Assembly (NCBI RefSeq): GCF_900095305.1
Contig: NZ_FMDO01000007.1
Span: 124,001-188,000 of the forward strand
DNA: 64,000 bases
Reading direction: 5' to 3'
Source: Proteiniborus sp. DW1
Lineage (GTDB): Bacteria; Bacillota; Clostridia; Tissierellales; Proteiniboraceae
In this document: in pieces, positions 10,684 through 20,722 of the stretch
Position numbering within the stretch: the stretch's first letter is position 1
How the letters are laid out: every line of letters starts with the position of its first letter
Program-made: the position numbers and the translations under genes
The notes under the pieces: model-generated
Database searches by the model: none
Told to the model about the DNA's origin: nothing
Seen by the model: only the letters and a program-made list of their open reading frames with translations

Positions 10684-13600
10684 GATACGCTTTACAAATG
10701 TAATATATGAAAATGGTTTAAAAAGATATAACGATGACATATTTGATTTTGACGGATATAATGGAGCTATTTTGTTAGAAAATGGTGGGGGAAAAACTGT
10801 GTTTATTCAAACAGCTATTCAAGCCATACTTCCTCATTCTGATATGGGTGAAAGAAAAATAAGAGAAACTCTATCCTTAGAAGGCTCACCATGCCATATA
10901 GCTATTGAATGGATACTAAATGATAGACCGAGAAGATATGCATTGACAGCAGTTACATTGTTTCTCAACAATAACAAGCTAGATTCATATAAATATGTCT
11001 ATGAATATATGTATAATGACGAACACAGGATCGAAAATCTTCCTTTTGTAAAGATAAGTGGAGATGGAAGAAAAAGGCCGTCAGATAAGGGAGAAATAAA
11101 TGAATACTATCAATATATGAAACAGAATTACATGATGGCAGAAACATTCAAAACAATAGCTGAATTTCACAAATATATTGAAGAAAATTTCAAGATTATA
11201 CCATCAGAATGGAAAAACATTGCATCTATAAATGCTACTGAAGGTGGAGTAGAGGGATTTTTTGAAGGATGCTCTACTACTAGGCAGTTAGTTGACAAGC
11301 TCTTGATTCCAGTAGTTGAGGAAGCTGTTTCTGAAAAGGGAACGCAGGATTTTGTAAATACTTTTGAAAAGCATAGGGAACATTTTAAAAAACATAAGCA
11401 ATTACGAGAAAGAATAGATGAGAGTAAACAAATAGAAGTTCAAATAAATAAGTATGTGAGCGAATATTATAAATACTACAATGCAAAAGAAGAATTTGCT
11501 AAAAAGAAATCTTATACAAAAGCATTGTATTTGCTAGCTAAAGATGAGGAAAAAAATATTTTAGAAAAGATAAATGAAAATAAAATAGAAAGGGAAGAAA
11601 TAACATCAGGATTATATGAGTTAGAAAAAAAGAAGGATTCCTATGACCTAGCTGTATTAAAGAAGAATTTAGATGAATCCAAGATAAAATATATAAATAC
11701 AAAGGAAGAATATGACAGCTTTCAAAATCAGTACAAGGATAGAGAAAGGAAGCTTGTTAATCTTAATATAGCTAAAGCAAAAAGTGAAATAAATGAAGTA
11801 GAAGGTAATATTAAAGTTAATGAAAAAGCGATTAAAAGGTTAATAGAAGAGCTAAATTTAGAAGAAGTAGAAGAAGAATTACAAAAAAACTCTTCAAAAA
11901 TAAGGGGATATTTTTTAAACGAAGAGAGTGCCATAGTTAAAGAGAAAGAGCTACTAGAAGGGCAAAAGGAGTCATTTGAAAAGCAACTGAAAGATAAAGA
12001 AACAGGTGAAAAAGAACTGTTTAGCAACAGAGATAAAATTAAAGCTGACATAAATACTAATAATGGGAAAATTGAAATGCTTGAAAAAGAGCTAAAGTCC
12101 ATTGGAAGTAAATTACCTGATAATAGGGATAAGGGAAATATAAGAGAAAGCAGGCTTAAATGGAGTGAAAGAATAGCTCAGCTGGAAAAAAACATAGTAA
12201 ATTATAGTAATGAAATAAACCTTCTAGAAAACGAAAGAATGACGATAAATGATAGTATAAAATCAAATAGAACAGAGTTAGATGAATTGAAAAATCAGCA
12301 AATAATAATATCTGAGCGATTAGCTGCTATAGATGACAAACAAAGTAACTTGCTAATGAGAGTAAAACCTATAAATGATAGTTGGGGATACATTAACTCT
12401 CTTTATATGAGACAAGATTCAATAATTAATTATATTGAAAGTACAATTGAGGGATTAGTTAGTGAAAAAGAAAAAATTCTTCTAAATGAACGTGTATCCA
12501 GAAGATTTGCAGATGATTATTATGAAAATAAGTATTTTACAGCTGAACCTTTGCTAGAAAATTGGATTGAGGAGTGGAAAAAAGATTTTTCATTTATAGA
12601 AGCAGGTACTAGATATATTCAGAGGGCAGCAGAAGTACTTGGAAAATCTGAGGATAGCTATTATAAGGACTATCCTTATTGGCCTATCTCACTAGTTGTA
12701 TCTGATAGTGAAATAGAAAAATTAAAGAAAAATTTTGATAGAGTCAGTGATAAAGTTACTTATCCTATAGTTATATTAGCTGATAGTGAGGCAAGAAGCA
12801 TATTAGATAATGGGAAGGCTATTGATCAATGTGTAATATTTCCGAAGTATTGGCAGGACAATCTTAAGGAAGCAAGCTTTGCTAAATGGAAAGAAGATTT
12901 GAAGGCCAAGTCTGAAGAAATAACTAAGCTTAGAAAATCAAAGGAGTCAGAGATAAATAATTTAAGTAGATTACTGTCTGATATAAGAGATTTTTTTAGC
13001 CAATATAGCTATGAATACTACCAACAATTAATATCGGGAAAAAGAGACTTAGAGGAGAAAATATATTCTAAAACCATGTTCATTAATAATATGGAGATGA
13101 GATTAAATGAAATCAATAATTCTATTTCACAACTAAACAAAAAAAGAGACGAAGCAAAAGATGAAAGCAATACTCTAAATAACTGGGTACAGTTAGCACA
13201 AGACTATTTGAATAAAGAGAAAGATAAAGAAGCTTTAGAAATTCATATATATCAGTTAAAAGAGCAATTGAACAATATGGACATAAAGATAGAAGCTTTG
13301 AGTAAAGAAATTAATAGAATTAAATCTATATGTCAAGAATTAGATAAAGATATTTTCGAGTTTGCTAATAGAGTACACTTATTAAAATCAGAAGAGCTAT
13401 ATACAGAGGTCATGTATTCAGAGCCTATATTTTCCCATGAGAGTAGAAGTACCTTGGAAACAGAAAGAAAAAGATTGAAGGAGTTATTAAATTCCCAACA
13501 GGGCGATATTAAAAAACTAAGAGATGATATTGATAGTTATAATGCTTCTTTAATTAAACTAAAGAATGACTTAGAGAGAAAAAGAAAGCAAAGTGATTAT

Positions 13601-15097
13601 ATTATTGATGAGGAAATGGTATTTCCATCCTACGGAGAAGAGGAAATAGAAAAACTAATTGAAGACTTAAATAGTTTAAAACCAAGTAAGAAGATTTTAG
13701 AAAAAAATCTAAAGAGGGATGAAGATAAATATAAAGAACTAGAAACGAAATATAATCTTCGGAAAAATGATTATTTTAAGAAGCATACTGACCTATTAGA
13801 GTTTAACAAGTCACTATATGAAGTAAAGATAAACATAGAACGTGAATATGAGGAACTAACTAAAAGACAAGATAAAAATAATGAAATAGAGATTTCACTG
13901 AATAAAGAGAAAGAAAGCATAGATGAGGTATTGAAGATTTTAAACACTAAGCATGAAAGATTTAGATATTTGGCTGAAGATATCAAAGCATGTGAGCTGA
14001 ATGCAGACATTATAAGAGATTTTCCTTATGTTCGTAGAAATCTAGTTCTTAATTCTATAGATACACTGGAAGACTTAGAGAATAAGTCAATTGAAGCAAC
14101 AAAAGATTTAGAGAATCAGAAAAATTGGTTTGAAAGATTTTGTAGTGACAATATTAAAGATATTAGATTAAAGCAAAGAACTATTGAAGGCATTAGATAC
14201 AAAGATAACTATGCTGATGTTTTAGAGTGGCAAAATAAAATGCAGGATAATTTGGCTAGAATAATTAAAGTAGCTGAAGATGATATGAGAGAACATGATA
14301 AACAGTTAGAGCATTTTATTGAGCATCTAAGTAAATATTTAGCTACCTTGACACAAGAACTAAAAGTAATTCCAAAGAATACTAGAATAAAAGTAGAAGA
14401 TAAATGGAAGGAAATATTTAAGTTTGATGTTCCGGAATGGAATGAACAAGAAGGAAAGCAGGAGCTAAGAAAACACGTTGACTGGATGATAAAGCAGCTT
14501 GAAAATCCTAGCTTTAAAAATGATGATGGAACTGATAAAGACACAGAAATAAGAAAAGAAATAGAGAAGTGGCTCGATTCAAAGCAGCTTTTAGGAATAG
14601 TTATGAAAAATAATGATATAAAAGTAAGCTGCAGAAAGGTTACAAATGATGGGAAGATAAGCAGTACTCCTACAACTTGGGAAAGCTCTAACAAATGGTC
14701 TGGAGGAGAAAAATGGAGTAAGAATATGACTTTGTTTTTAGGTATATCAAGATATCTAGCGGAAAAAAGACAGAGCATAGTAACAAGTCAAAAGACTAAT
14801 AGAACTGTAATTGTCGATAATCCATTTGGAAAGGCTTCAAGTGATCATGTACTGGATCCTGTATTTTTTATAGCAGATAAGCTAGGATTTCAGATAATAG
14901 CTTTAACTGCCCATGTTGAAGGTAAATTTGTTAGAAACTATTTTCCAGTAGTTTATAGCTGTAAATTAAGAGAAGCTGTTAATTCAAGTAATCAAATTAT
15001 TGATAAAGAAAAGGAAATAAATTATGCTTTTTTCAAAGATAATGATCCTAGAGCACTAATAAGATTAGGAGAAGAAAGGCAGTTAGATTTTTTTTAA
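10667..15097 (+). CDS. jetC: Wadjet protein JetC (SMC/MukB-like ATPase)
   Basis: This 1476-residue protein is the SMC-type motor of the Wadjet anti-plasmid complex, thought to extrude DNA loops and recognise small circles. The Walker A motif ENGGGKT lies at residues 38-44. Two very long charged coiled coils surround a hinge-like region near residues 560-760. The ABC signature SGGEKWSKNMTLFLG starts near residue 1345. The Walker B region VIVDNPFGKASS, with Asp1384, has the asparagine after the aspartate that is seen in this family. ATG 10667 is chosen because GGAGGGGG directly precedes it. It overlaps jetB by 17 bases and closes the operon. Confidence 0.9.
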   Translation: MPAISKIRFTNVIYENGLKRYNDDIFDFDGYNGAILLENGGGKTVFIQTAIQAILPHSDMGERKIRETLSLEGSPCHIAIEWILNDRPRRYALTAVTLFLNNNKLDSYKYVYEYMYNDEHRIENLPFVKISGDGRKRPSDKGEINEYYQYMKQNYMMAETFKTIAEFHKYIEENFKIIPSEWKNIASINATEGGVEGFFEGCSTTRQLVDKLLIPVVEEAVSEKGTQDFVNTFEKHREHFKKHKQLRERIDESKQIEVQINKYVSEYYKYYNAKEEFAKKKSYTKALYLLAKDEEKNILEKINENKIEREEITSGLYELEKKKDSYDLAVLKKNLDESKIKYINTKEEYDSFQNQYKDRERKLVNLNIAKAKSEINEVEGNIKVNEKAIKRLIEELNLEEVEEELQKNSSKIRGYFLNEESAIVKEKELLEGQKESFEKQLKDKETGEKELFSNRDKIKADINTNNGKIEMLEKELKSIGSKLPDNRDKGNIRESRLKWSERIAQLEKNIVNYSNEINLLENERMTINDSIKSNRTELDELKNQQIIISERLAAIDDKQSNLLMRVKPINDSWGYINSLYMRQDSIINYIESTIEGLVSEKEKILLNERVSRRFADDYYENKYFTAEPLLENWIEEWKKDFSFIEAGTRYIQRAAEVLGKSEDSYYKDYPYWPISLVVSDSEIEKLKKNFDRVSDKVTYPIVILADSEARSILDNGKAIDQCVIFPKYWQDNLKEASFAKWKEDLKAKSEEITKLRKSKESEINNLSRLLSDIRDFFSQYSYEYYQQLISGKRDLEEKIYSKTMFINNMEMRLNEINNSISQLNKKRDEAKDESNTLNNWVQLAQDYLNKEKDKEALEIHIYQLKEQLNNMDIKIEALSKEINRIKSICQELDKDIFEFANRVHLLKSEELYTEVMYSEPIFSHESRSTLETERKRLKELLNSQQGDIKKLRDDIDSYNASLIKLKNDLERKRKQSDYIIDEEMVFPSYGEEEIEKLIEDLNSLKPSKKILEKNLKRDEDKYKELETKYNLRKNDYFKKHTDLLEFNKSLYEVKINIEREYEELTKRQDKNNEIEISLNKEKESIDEVLKILNTKHERFRYLAEDIKACELNADIIRDFPYVRRNLVLNSIDTLEDLENKSIEATKDLENQKNWFERFCSDNIKDIRLKQRTIEGIRYKDNYADVLEWQNKMQDNLARIIKVAEDDMREHDKQLEHFIEHLSKYLATLTQELKVIPKNTRIKVEDKWKEIFKFDVPEWNEQEGKQELRKHVDWMIKQLENPSFKNDDGTDKDTEIRKEIEKWLDSKQLLGIVMKNNDIKVSCRKVTNDGKISSTPTTWESSNKWSGGEKWSKNMTLFLGISRYLAEKRQSIVTSQKTNRTVIVDNPFGKASSDHVLDPVFFIADKLGFQIIALTAHVEGKFVRNYFPVVYSCKLREAVNSSNQIIDKEKEINYAFFKDNDPRALIRLGEERQLDFF

Positions 15098-15174
15098 TTA
15101 ATTTATTTCCAATATTCATAATCTACTTATAAATGATATAATATATTCAAGAATGTTAACGGGAGTGATGGTTT

Positions 15175-15714
15175 ATGGAAAGCAAAGAATTGCTAGTAGC
15201 CATTAGGGAGATAGTGAGAGAAGAGCTAGGACCAGTGAAGCAAGATATCTCAATACTAAAGCAGGATGTTGCTGGATTAAAGCAAGATGTGACTGTACTA
15301 AAGCAGGATGTTGCTGTACTAAAGCAGGATGTTGCTGGATTAAAGCAAGATGTGACTGTACTAAAGCAGGATGTTGCTGGATTAAAGCAAGATGTGACTG
15401 GACTAAAGCAGGATGTTGCTGGATTAAAGCAAGATGTGACTGTACTAAAGCAGGATGTTGCTGAATTAAAGCAAGATGTGACTGGACTAAAACAAGATGT
15501 AGACGGTATAAAAGTAACATTAAAAGAGCAAGGCCAATTATTATCTGCTTTGGAACATAAGTTAGATATAGTGAAGGCTGAACAGGAAAACATGAAGTAT
15601 GATATTAATAAGATAACAGGTAAAATAGAATCTATGGAAAAAAACATGAATTTAGTAGAGGCTGCAACTGCACACAATTGGGGAGAAATAGTTAAGCTGA
15701 GATCTGGCATATAA
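15175..15714 (+). CDS. Coiled-coil protein with tandem LKQDV heptads
   Basis: This 179-residue protein has no recognised enzyme domain. Residues 28-111 consist of twelve consecutive seven-residue units LKQDVxx, where the last two positions alternate mainly among AG, TV, AV and TG. They predict one uninterrupted, highly charged coiled coil. The C-terminal 65 residues continue the coil (LEHKLDIVKAEQENMKYDI) and end in an ALTAHNWGEI-like helix. The gene follows jetC by 77 bases with its own GGGAGTG ribosome binding site and a TATAAT-like box, so membership in the Wadjet operon is doubtful. A terminator follows. Confidence 0.75.
   Translation: MESKELLVAIREIVREELGPVKQDISILKQDVAGLKQDVTVLKQDVAVLKQDVAGLKQDVTVLKQDVAGLKQDVTGLKQDVAGLKQDVTVLKQDVAELKQDVTGLKQDVDGIKVTLKEQGQLLSALEHKLDIVKAEQENMKYDINKITGKIESMEKNMNLVEAATAHNWGEIVKLRSGI
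15256..15507 (+). repeat. 21-bp coding tandem repeat, twelve units
   Basis: Twelve 21-bp units encode LKQDVxx. Two alternating unit types (AAGCAGGATGTTGCTGGA-like and AAGCAAGATGTGACTGTA-like) give a 42-bp higher-order period. The units are nearly identical at the DNA level, which points to recent expansion and likely length variation by slippage. Confidence 0.93.
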
Positions 15715-15725
15715 ATGGCGGTTAG

Positions 15726-15762
15726 AAACCGTACCTTTGGCTAGGTACGGTTTTATTTTTTC
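15726..15762. terminator. Bidirectional terminator between convergent genes
   Basis: AAACCGTACC (15726-15735) pairs perfectly with GGTACGGTTT (15744-15753), followed on the plus strand by a T-rich tract. The hairpin ends the coiled-coil gene; the lipoprotein gene on the other strand stops at 15771 and may use it as well. Confidence 0.88.
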
Positions 15763-15770
15763 AAAGGATA

Positions 15771-16148
15771 TTATTCCTCTACCTTTGGAGTAGGTATAAT
15801 GTCAACCATAAGCTTCCCCTCTTGTTCATAAGCTAGGATGGTAACTGCTTTGTTGTTTTTTTCAACTACTAAACCATTGGGCTTAAAATCTCTAGCAGTT
15901 GTCCAACCATTCTCATTTAAGTTTTTTTCGTATTCGAATAAGAATGAGTTTAGTGAGCCATTTTCTACTACATAAATAGAAACTTCAACGCTTGTATCCT
16001 CAACTGAACTTTCGTAATTTGATTCTAAAACCATATCCTCTCTTATAGGAAAATTTAAAGATTCCACAGATTGCATATTTGATGAACTACACCCAACTAA
16101 TATTATTATTAGAGAAAATAAGAAAAATAGAAGATAATATTTTTTCAA
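15771..16148 (-). CDS. Small secreted lipoprotein of unknown function
   Basis: The 125-residue protein starts with two lysines and a hydrophobic stretch that ends in the lipobox ILVGC. It should therefore be exported and lipid-anchored at that cysteine. The mature part (about 105 residues) is acidic and has no motif I recognise. I chose the TTG at 16146-16148 because GAGGTG lies six bases before it and this leaves a normal short signal peptide. An ATG at 16190 would add 14 residues without a ribosome binding site of its own. It is a single gene on the minus strand. Confidence 0.7.
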   Translation of the reverse strand: MKKYYLLFFLFSLIIILVGCSSSNMQSVESLNFPIREDMVLESNYESSVEDTSVEVSIYVVENGSLNSFLFEYEKNLNENGWTTARDFKPNGLVVEKNNKAVTILAYEQEGKLMVDIIPTPKVEE

Positions 16149-16284
16149 CAACAACACCTCATTATTATATTTTGGTAATATTATTTTCATTAGTGGGGAG
16201 ATTTATGTAGAAATAGGAATGATGTAATAAAACCATAAGCCCTTCGCAATCTACGAGTTTTAAAGGATTGACGGATAAAAGTAT

Positions 16285-16320
16285 CAGGAGAAATTCTTGT
16301 GTTAGAATTCTCCTGTCTTT
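16285..16320 (-). terminator. Hairpin terminator of the minus-strand coat gene
   Basis: CAGGAGAAATTCT and AGAATTCTCCTG form a 12-bp stem with one unpaired A. It lies just downstream of the stop of the minus-strand gene that ends at 16337. The T tract on that strand is weak. Confidence 0.6.
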
Positions 16321-16336
16321 AAAACTTCAACAAAAT

Positions 16337-16594
16337 TTATCTAAACTTGGTAGCTAAATGTTCTATTTCTTTTTCACTAATTAATTTACCATTGCTCCAA
16401 TTTCTGATTTCAGCTGCATCAAGGATAGTAGATTGTATTTGTCTGATATTTGACTGGCATTTTAATAGCATTTGTCTAAGTTCTAAACATGAAGATTCCA
16501 TTATAGTGTTATCATAGGAATGTGATATTTGCCTTTCAGAGTAAATAAGATCAGTCAATAAATCTTTTTCAGTAAGGTGCTTATCTATGTACAA
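16337..16594 (-). CDS. Small CotF-like spore coat protein
   Basis: This 85-residue protein resembles the small CotF-type coat proteins of clostridia. It has the LTEKDLLTDLIYSERQIS helix at the start, a Y-D-N-TIMESSCLELRQML segment in the middle and a tryptophan-containing C-terminal helix. Such proteins are part of the spore coat, so this gene is a sign that the organism sporulates. The start is a TTG preceded by AAGGAGAGG. It lies about 170 bases from another small gene of similar type on the same strand, with a dispersed repeat between them. Confidence 0.7.
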   Translation of the reverse strand: MYIDKHLTEKDLLTDLIYSERQISHSYDNTIMESSCLELRQMLLKCQSNIRQIQSTILDAAEIRNWSNGKLISEKEIEHLATKFR

Positions 16595-16611
16595 GATAAT
16601 CCTCTCCTTAT

Positions 16612-16730
16612 TTTTATAACGAATAGGAAAGTTCTGCTTTATAATACTTATAGTCTAGAACTTTCTGTTAATGAGTTTTAATAAAAGTTTCCTTAGCTGA
16701 TAATGTTTCGATGGAAACTTCTATTTTTTT
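16612..16730 (-). repeat. Dispersed terminator-bearing repeat, copy 3
   Basis: This is the clearest copy. It begins TATAACGAATAGGAAAGTTCT, where GAAAGTTCT forms an inverted repeat with AGAACTTTC 20 bases later, and ends with a stem AAGTTTCC...GGAAACTT and a T run. It matches 3561-3665 and in part 3465-3567. It separates the two small coat-type genes. The T run is on the plus strand, so it is not a terminator for these genes; the strand given is that of the neighbouring genes. Confidence 0.6.
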
Positions 16731-16762
16731 GCTAAATAATCTTGCATTTTAAGATGTTCTAG

Positions 16763-16969
16763 TCAAGAACTTAAATAAGATAGTAGCAACCTATAATTAT
16801 CTTCATGCATCTTTCCTGCATTGTAGCAAATATTTTTTAATTCACTATCAAATATTGTATTGCTGTAGGAAGAGCATTTTTTGGATAAAAGCAACTCTTG
16901 ATTTAAGAGCTCCTCTAAAAGATGAAGTGTTTTGCAATCAACATCCTTTCCTAATATATTTTTTTCCAA
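16763..16969 (-). CDS. Small four-helix-type protein, possible coat protein partner
   Basis: The 68-residue protein is helical throughout (LLEELLNQELLLSKKCS, then a NAGKMHEDNYRLLLSYL end) and looks like the short partner that often accompanies CotF-type coat proteins. This is a judgement from composition and neighbourhood, with no diagnostic motif. It starts with TTG after a strong GGAGGTG. It lies upstream of the CotF-like gene on the same strand and could be co-expressed during sporulation. Confidence 0.55.
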   Translation of the reverse strand: MEKNILGKDVDCKTLHLLEELLNQELLLSKKCSSYSNTIFDSELKNICYNAGKMHEDNYRLLLSYLSS

Positions 16970-17129
16970 TATAACACCTCCACACCTTGATAGCTTAAAT
17001 TATAGTATAATTATTATGTCAGTTTATTAAAAATATATAGCTTGTAAAATATGTGACTAAAAACAAAAAAATGACTATTGCCAAATATTATATTAAGAAA
17101 TGTTAATAATATTATGGTACAGATTTTTC

Positions 17130-17158
17130 TTGACAAGCATGTAATTTTTTGTTAAGTT
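17130..17158 (+). promoter_or_regulatory. Sigma-A promoter of guaB
   Basis: A consensus TTGACA (17130-17135) is followed after 17 bases by TAAGTT (17153-17158). Transcription would start about 15 bases before the purine aptamer. Confidence 0.6.
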
Positions 17159-17180
17159 AAAAGGAAAAACATATATGAAA

Positions 17181-17250
17181 ACTCATATATACCCTAGAAT
17201 ATGGCTAGGGAGTCTCTACCGGATTACCGTAAATTATCCGACTATGAGTG
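17181..17250 (+). promoter_or_regulatory. Guanine-type purine riboswitch aptamer (guaB leader)
   Basis: The P1 arms CTCATA (17182-17187) and TATGAG (17243-17248) enclose the conserved ATATGGCTAGGG-AGTCTCTACCGG and ACCGTAAAT loops of the purine riboswitch. The core reads CCGACTATGAG; the C in GACTATG marks guanine/hypoxanthine specificity, as opposed to the T of adenine switches. Its place before guaB fits feedback control of GMP synthesis. Confidence 0.95.
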
Positions 17251-17369
17251 GAATATAATAGCTAGAATAATAGCAAATTCTAGTGATTATTTGACTTTCA
17301 AAAAAATGACTGACATAAAATCATGAACTTTTGCTATTGGCTTGTGCTTTTAAGTACACATTTCCACTC
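17246..17369 (+). promoter_or_regulatory. Antiterminator pairing of the guaB riboswitch
   Basis: GAGTGGAA (17246-17253), which overlaps the 3' strand of P1, is exactly complementary to TTCCACTC (17362-17369) in the loop and upper stem region of the terminator. A second helix, AATAGCAAA (17269-17277) with TTTGCTATT (17330-17338), would bring the two together. Guanine binding would hold the P1 strand and free the terminator. Confidence 0.65.
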
Positions 17370-17397
17370 TTAAGGAACTGTGTACTTTTATTTTTAT
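17352..17397 (+). terminator. Riboswitch-controlled terminator before guaB
   Basis: AAGTACACA (17352-17360) pairs with TGTGTACTT (17379-17387) and is followed by a T-rich tract. It lies between the aptamer and guaB and is the output of the switch. Confidence 0.85.
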
Positions 17398-17467
17398 TTA
17401 ATTTTGGCTTTATTTCTTATTTTTTCATAACCTTGTCTCTAATTTTAAATTTTAATTACAATATTAA

Positions 17468-18940
<1,473 letters not shown>

Positions 18941-18963
18941 TAAATATAATTGGAGGAATAAAA

Positions 18964-19920
18964 ATGAATAATAGGATACCAGAAAATTTTGTAGAAGAGT
19001 CTATTCAAGAAATAAAGAAGCAAATAGGAGAAAAAAAAGCAATATGTGCATTATCAGGTGGAGTTGATTCATCAGTATGTGCTGTGCTAGTGCATAGGGC
19101 TATTGGGAAAAATCTTACCTGTATATTTGTAGATCATGGGCTATTAAGAAAAAATGAAGCAGATCAAGTAGAAGAATTATTTAGAAATAAATTCGATATG
19201 AATCTTATAAGAGTAAATGCTCAGGAACGATTTCTAAATAAGCTAAAGGGTGTAACAGATCCTGAGACAAAGAGGAAAATCATAGGAGAAGAATTTATAA
19301 GAGTGTTTGAAGAGGAGAAGCAAAAGCTAGGTCAAATTGATTTTCTTGTACAAGGCACTATATATCCGGATATAGTAGAAAGCGGTACTGAAGGAACAGC
19401 TGTAGTGAAAAGTCATCATAATGTTGGGGGGCTTCCAGAGGATGTTGACTTTGAGCTAGTAGAGCCTTTAAAAATGCTTTATAAAGAGGGAGTAAGAGAG
19501 GTAGGAAGACGCTTAGGCATCCCTGAGGAAGTAGTAAATAGACAACCATTCCCCGGACCTGGATTAGGAGTAAGAGTACTTGGAGAAATAACAGAGGAAA
19601 AGCTAAGAATTGTAAGAGAGGCGGACTGGATATTTAGAGAGGAAATCAAAAATGCAGGACTTGAAAATAAAATATGGCAGTATTTTGCAGCCCTACCTAA
19701 TATAAAAAGTGTAGGCGTAGTAAACGGAGGGAGAACATATTTCCATACAATTGCTTTAAGAGCTGTACATTCAACTGATGGAATGACTTCTGACTGGGCA
19801 AGAATACCTTATGAAGTACTTGAAAAGGTATCTAGAAGAATAACTAGCGAAGTGGAAGGAGTAAATAGAGTAGTATATGATATCACTAGCAAACCACCTG
19901 CTACGATTGAGTGGGAATAG
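18964..19920 (+). CDS. guaA: GMP synthase ATP-pyrophosphatase subunit without glutaminase domain
   Basis: The 318-residue protein converts XMP to GMP. It has the ATP-pyrophosphatase loop [14 protein letters not shown] near residue 29 and the dimerisation domain with [15 protein letters not shown] near residue 194. It ends with the near-universal PPATIEWE. The usual N-terminal class I glutamine amidotransferase domain of about 190 residues is absent. The gene has its own clean GGAGGAAT ribosome binding site and ATG right after guaB, so this is not a truncated reading. The enzyme must use free ammonia or a separately encoded glutaminase; no such gene is in the window. Confidence 0.93.
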   Translation: MNNRIPENFVEESIQEIKKQIGEKKAICALSGGVDSSVCAVLVHRAIGKNLTCIFVDHGLLRKNEADQVEELFRNKFDMNLIRVNAQERFLNKLKGVTDPETKRKIIGEEFIRVFEEEKQKLGQIDFLVQGTIYPDIVESGTEGTAVVKSHHNVGGLPEDVDFELVEPLKMLYKEGVREVGRRLGIPEEVVNRQPFPGPGLGVRVLGEITEEKLRIVREADWIFREEIKNAGLENKIWQYFAALPNIKSVGVVNGGRTYFHTIALRAVHSTDGMTSDWARIPYEVLEKVSRRITSEVEGVNRVVYDITSKPPATIEWE

Positions 19921-19921
19921 A
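19903..19921 (+). repeat. attL-like site at the guaA 3' end
   Basis: These 19 bases encode the final T-I-E-W-E-stop of GuaA. They match 21980-21998 at 15 of 19 positions, and all four differences are in third codon positions. Confidence 0.6.
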
Positions 19922-19930
19922 CGTCAAAAT

Positions 19931-19970
19931 GCCTCTGAACCCAGTAAAATAAAGGGTTTCAGAGGCTTGA
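19931..19970. terminator. Terminator between guaA and fic
   Basis: GCCTCTGAACCC (19931-19942) pairs with GGGTTTCAGAGGC (19954-19966) with one bulged base. It lies between convergent genes and can serve both; the T tracts are modest. Confidence 0.65.
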
Positions 19971-19972
19971 TT

Positions 19973-20722
19973 TTATGGCAGTTTAGAAAGTGGGATATGC
20001 AGTAGGCGCATGATCTCCTTCTCCGACTCAAGAACTCGTTCTGCAATAAAGTCCATAAAAGGTTGATCATCTTCATGAGCCCGCTCCAGCAAGCTAATAT
20101 ACTCATGTCGCAAGACTGGTGGAATTATGGCCAGCATATAACCGTCCTGAATAAGCGCTGTATTCATAAGCAACCTGGCAACTCTCCCGTTCCCATCTAT
20201 GAAAGGATGAATAAATACAAACCGCTTATGCAGCTGGGCGGCAAATTCAACCGGATGGTACTTATTACGCTCAGAGCATGCCCACTGGAATAACTTTGTC
20301 ATTTCCTCTTCTATCTGCTCTACTGAGCATACTTCATATTTTGAGCCGGTTATAAAGACCGGGCGATCGCGGTATTTTCCCGCTGCCCCGACATCAATAC
20401 CTGTATAAAACATTCGGTGCATTGTAAGGGCGTCTTCTTCGGTTATTTGGTAGCTATTAAGCAATGAAAACATGAAATCATAAGCCTTTGCATGCCCCAG
20501 GGCTTCGAATGTATCTCGAAGAGGCTTTCCTCCGACAGTCAGTCCGTCTTCCAGGAGGATCTTTGTTTCACTTAATGTGAGGGTGTTCCCTTCAAGAGCA
20601 TTGCTGGACCATGTAAGGCCTATCCGGTAGTAGTTTTTAATTTCATGAAGTAAATGGCCTTCAAAGGGACGCTTTTCATCAATGGCCAGCTTGTAGAGGT
20701 CGATTTTTTCATATAAAGTCAT
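19973..20722 (-). CDS. Fic family protein (probable AMP transferase)
   Basis: This 249-residue protein has the complete Fic core IHPFIDGNGRVARLL, with the catalytic histidine near residue 172, and should transfer AMP or a related group to a target protein. The sequence SNALEGN at residues 40-46 fits the [S/T]xxxE[G/N] inhibitory helix. This places the protein among Fic enzymes that hold their own inhibitor at the N-terminus. It overlaps the zinc-ribbon gene by four bases and is the last of three minus-strand genes. Its GC-rich codon use differs from the flanking chromosome and points to transfer. Confidence 0.88.
   Translation of the reverse strand: MTLYEKIDLYKLAIDEKRPFEGHLLHEIKNYYRIGLTWSSNALEGNTLTLSETKILLEDGLTVGGKPLRDTFEALGHAKAYDFMFSLLNSYQITEEDALTMHRMFYTGIDVGAAGKYRDRPVFITGSKYEVCSVEQIEEEMTKLFQWACSERNKYHPVEFAAQLHKRFVFIHPFIDGNGRVARLLMNTALIQDGYMLAIIPPVLRHEYISLLERAHEDDQPFMDFIAERVLESEKEIMRLLHIPLSKLP

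Noticed and set aside
15256-15507. Possible CRISPR array because of regular repeats
   Set aside because: The units are contiguous, with no unique spacers, and code for heptads in one frame.
15156-15710. A minus-strand frame through the LKQDV repeats that reads as repeated SCFNPAT-like units
   Set aside because: It is the antisense of the 21-bp coding repeat. The plus-strand gene has a ribosome binding site, a non-repeated C-terminal domain and a terminator.
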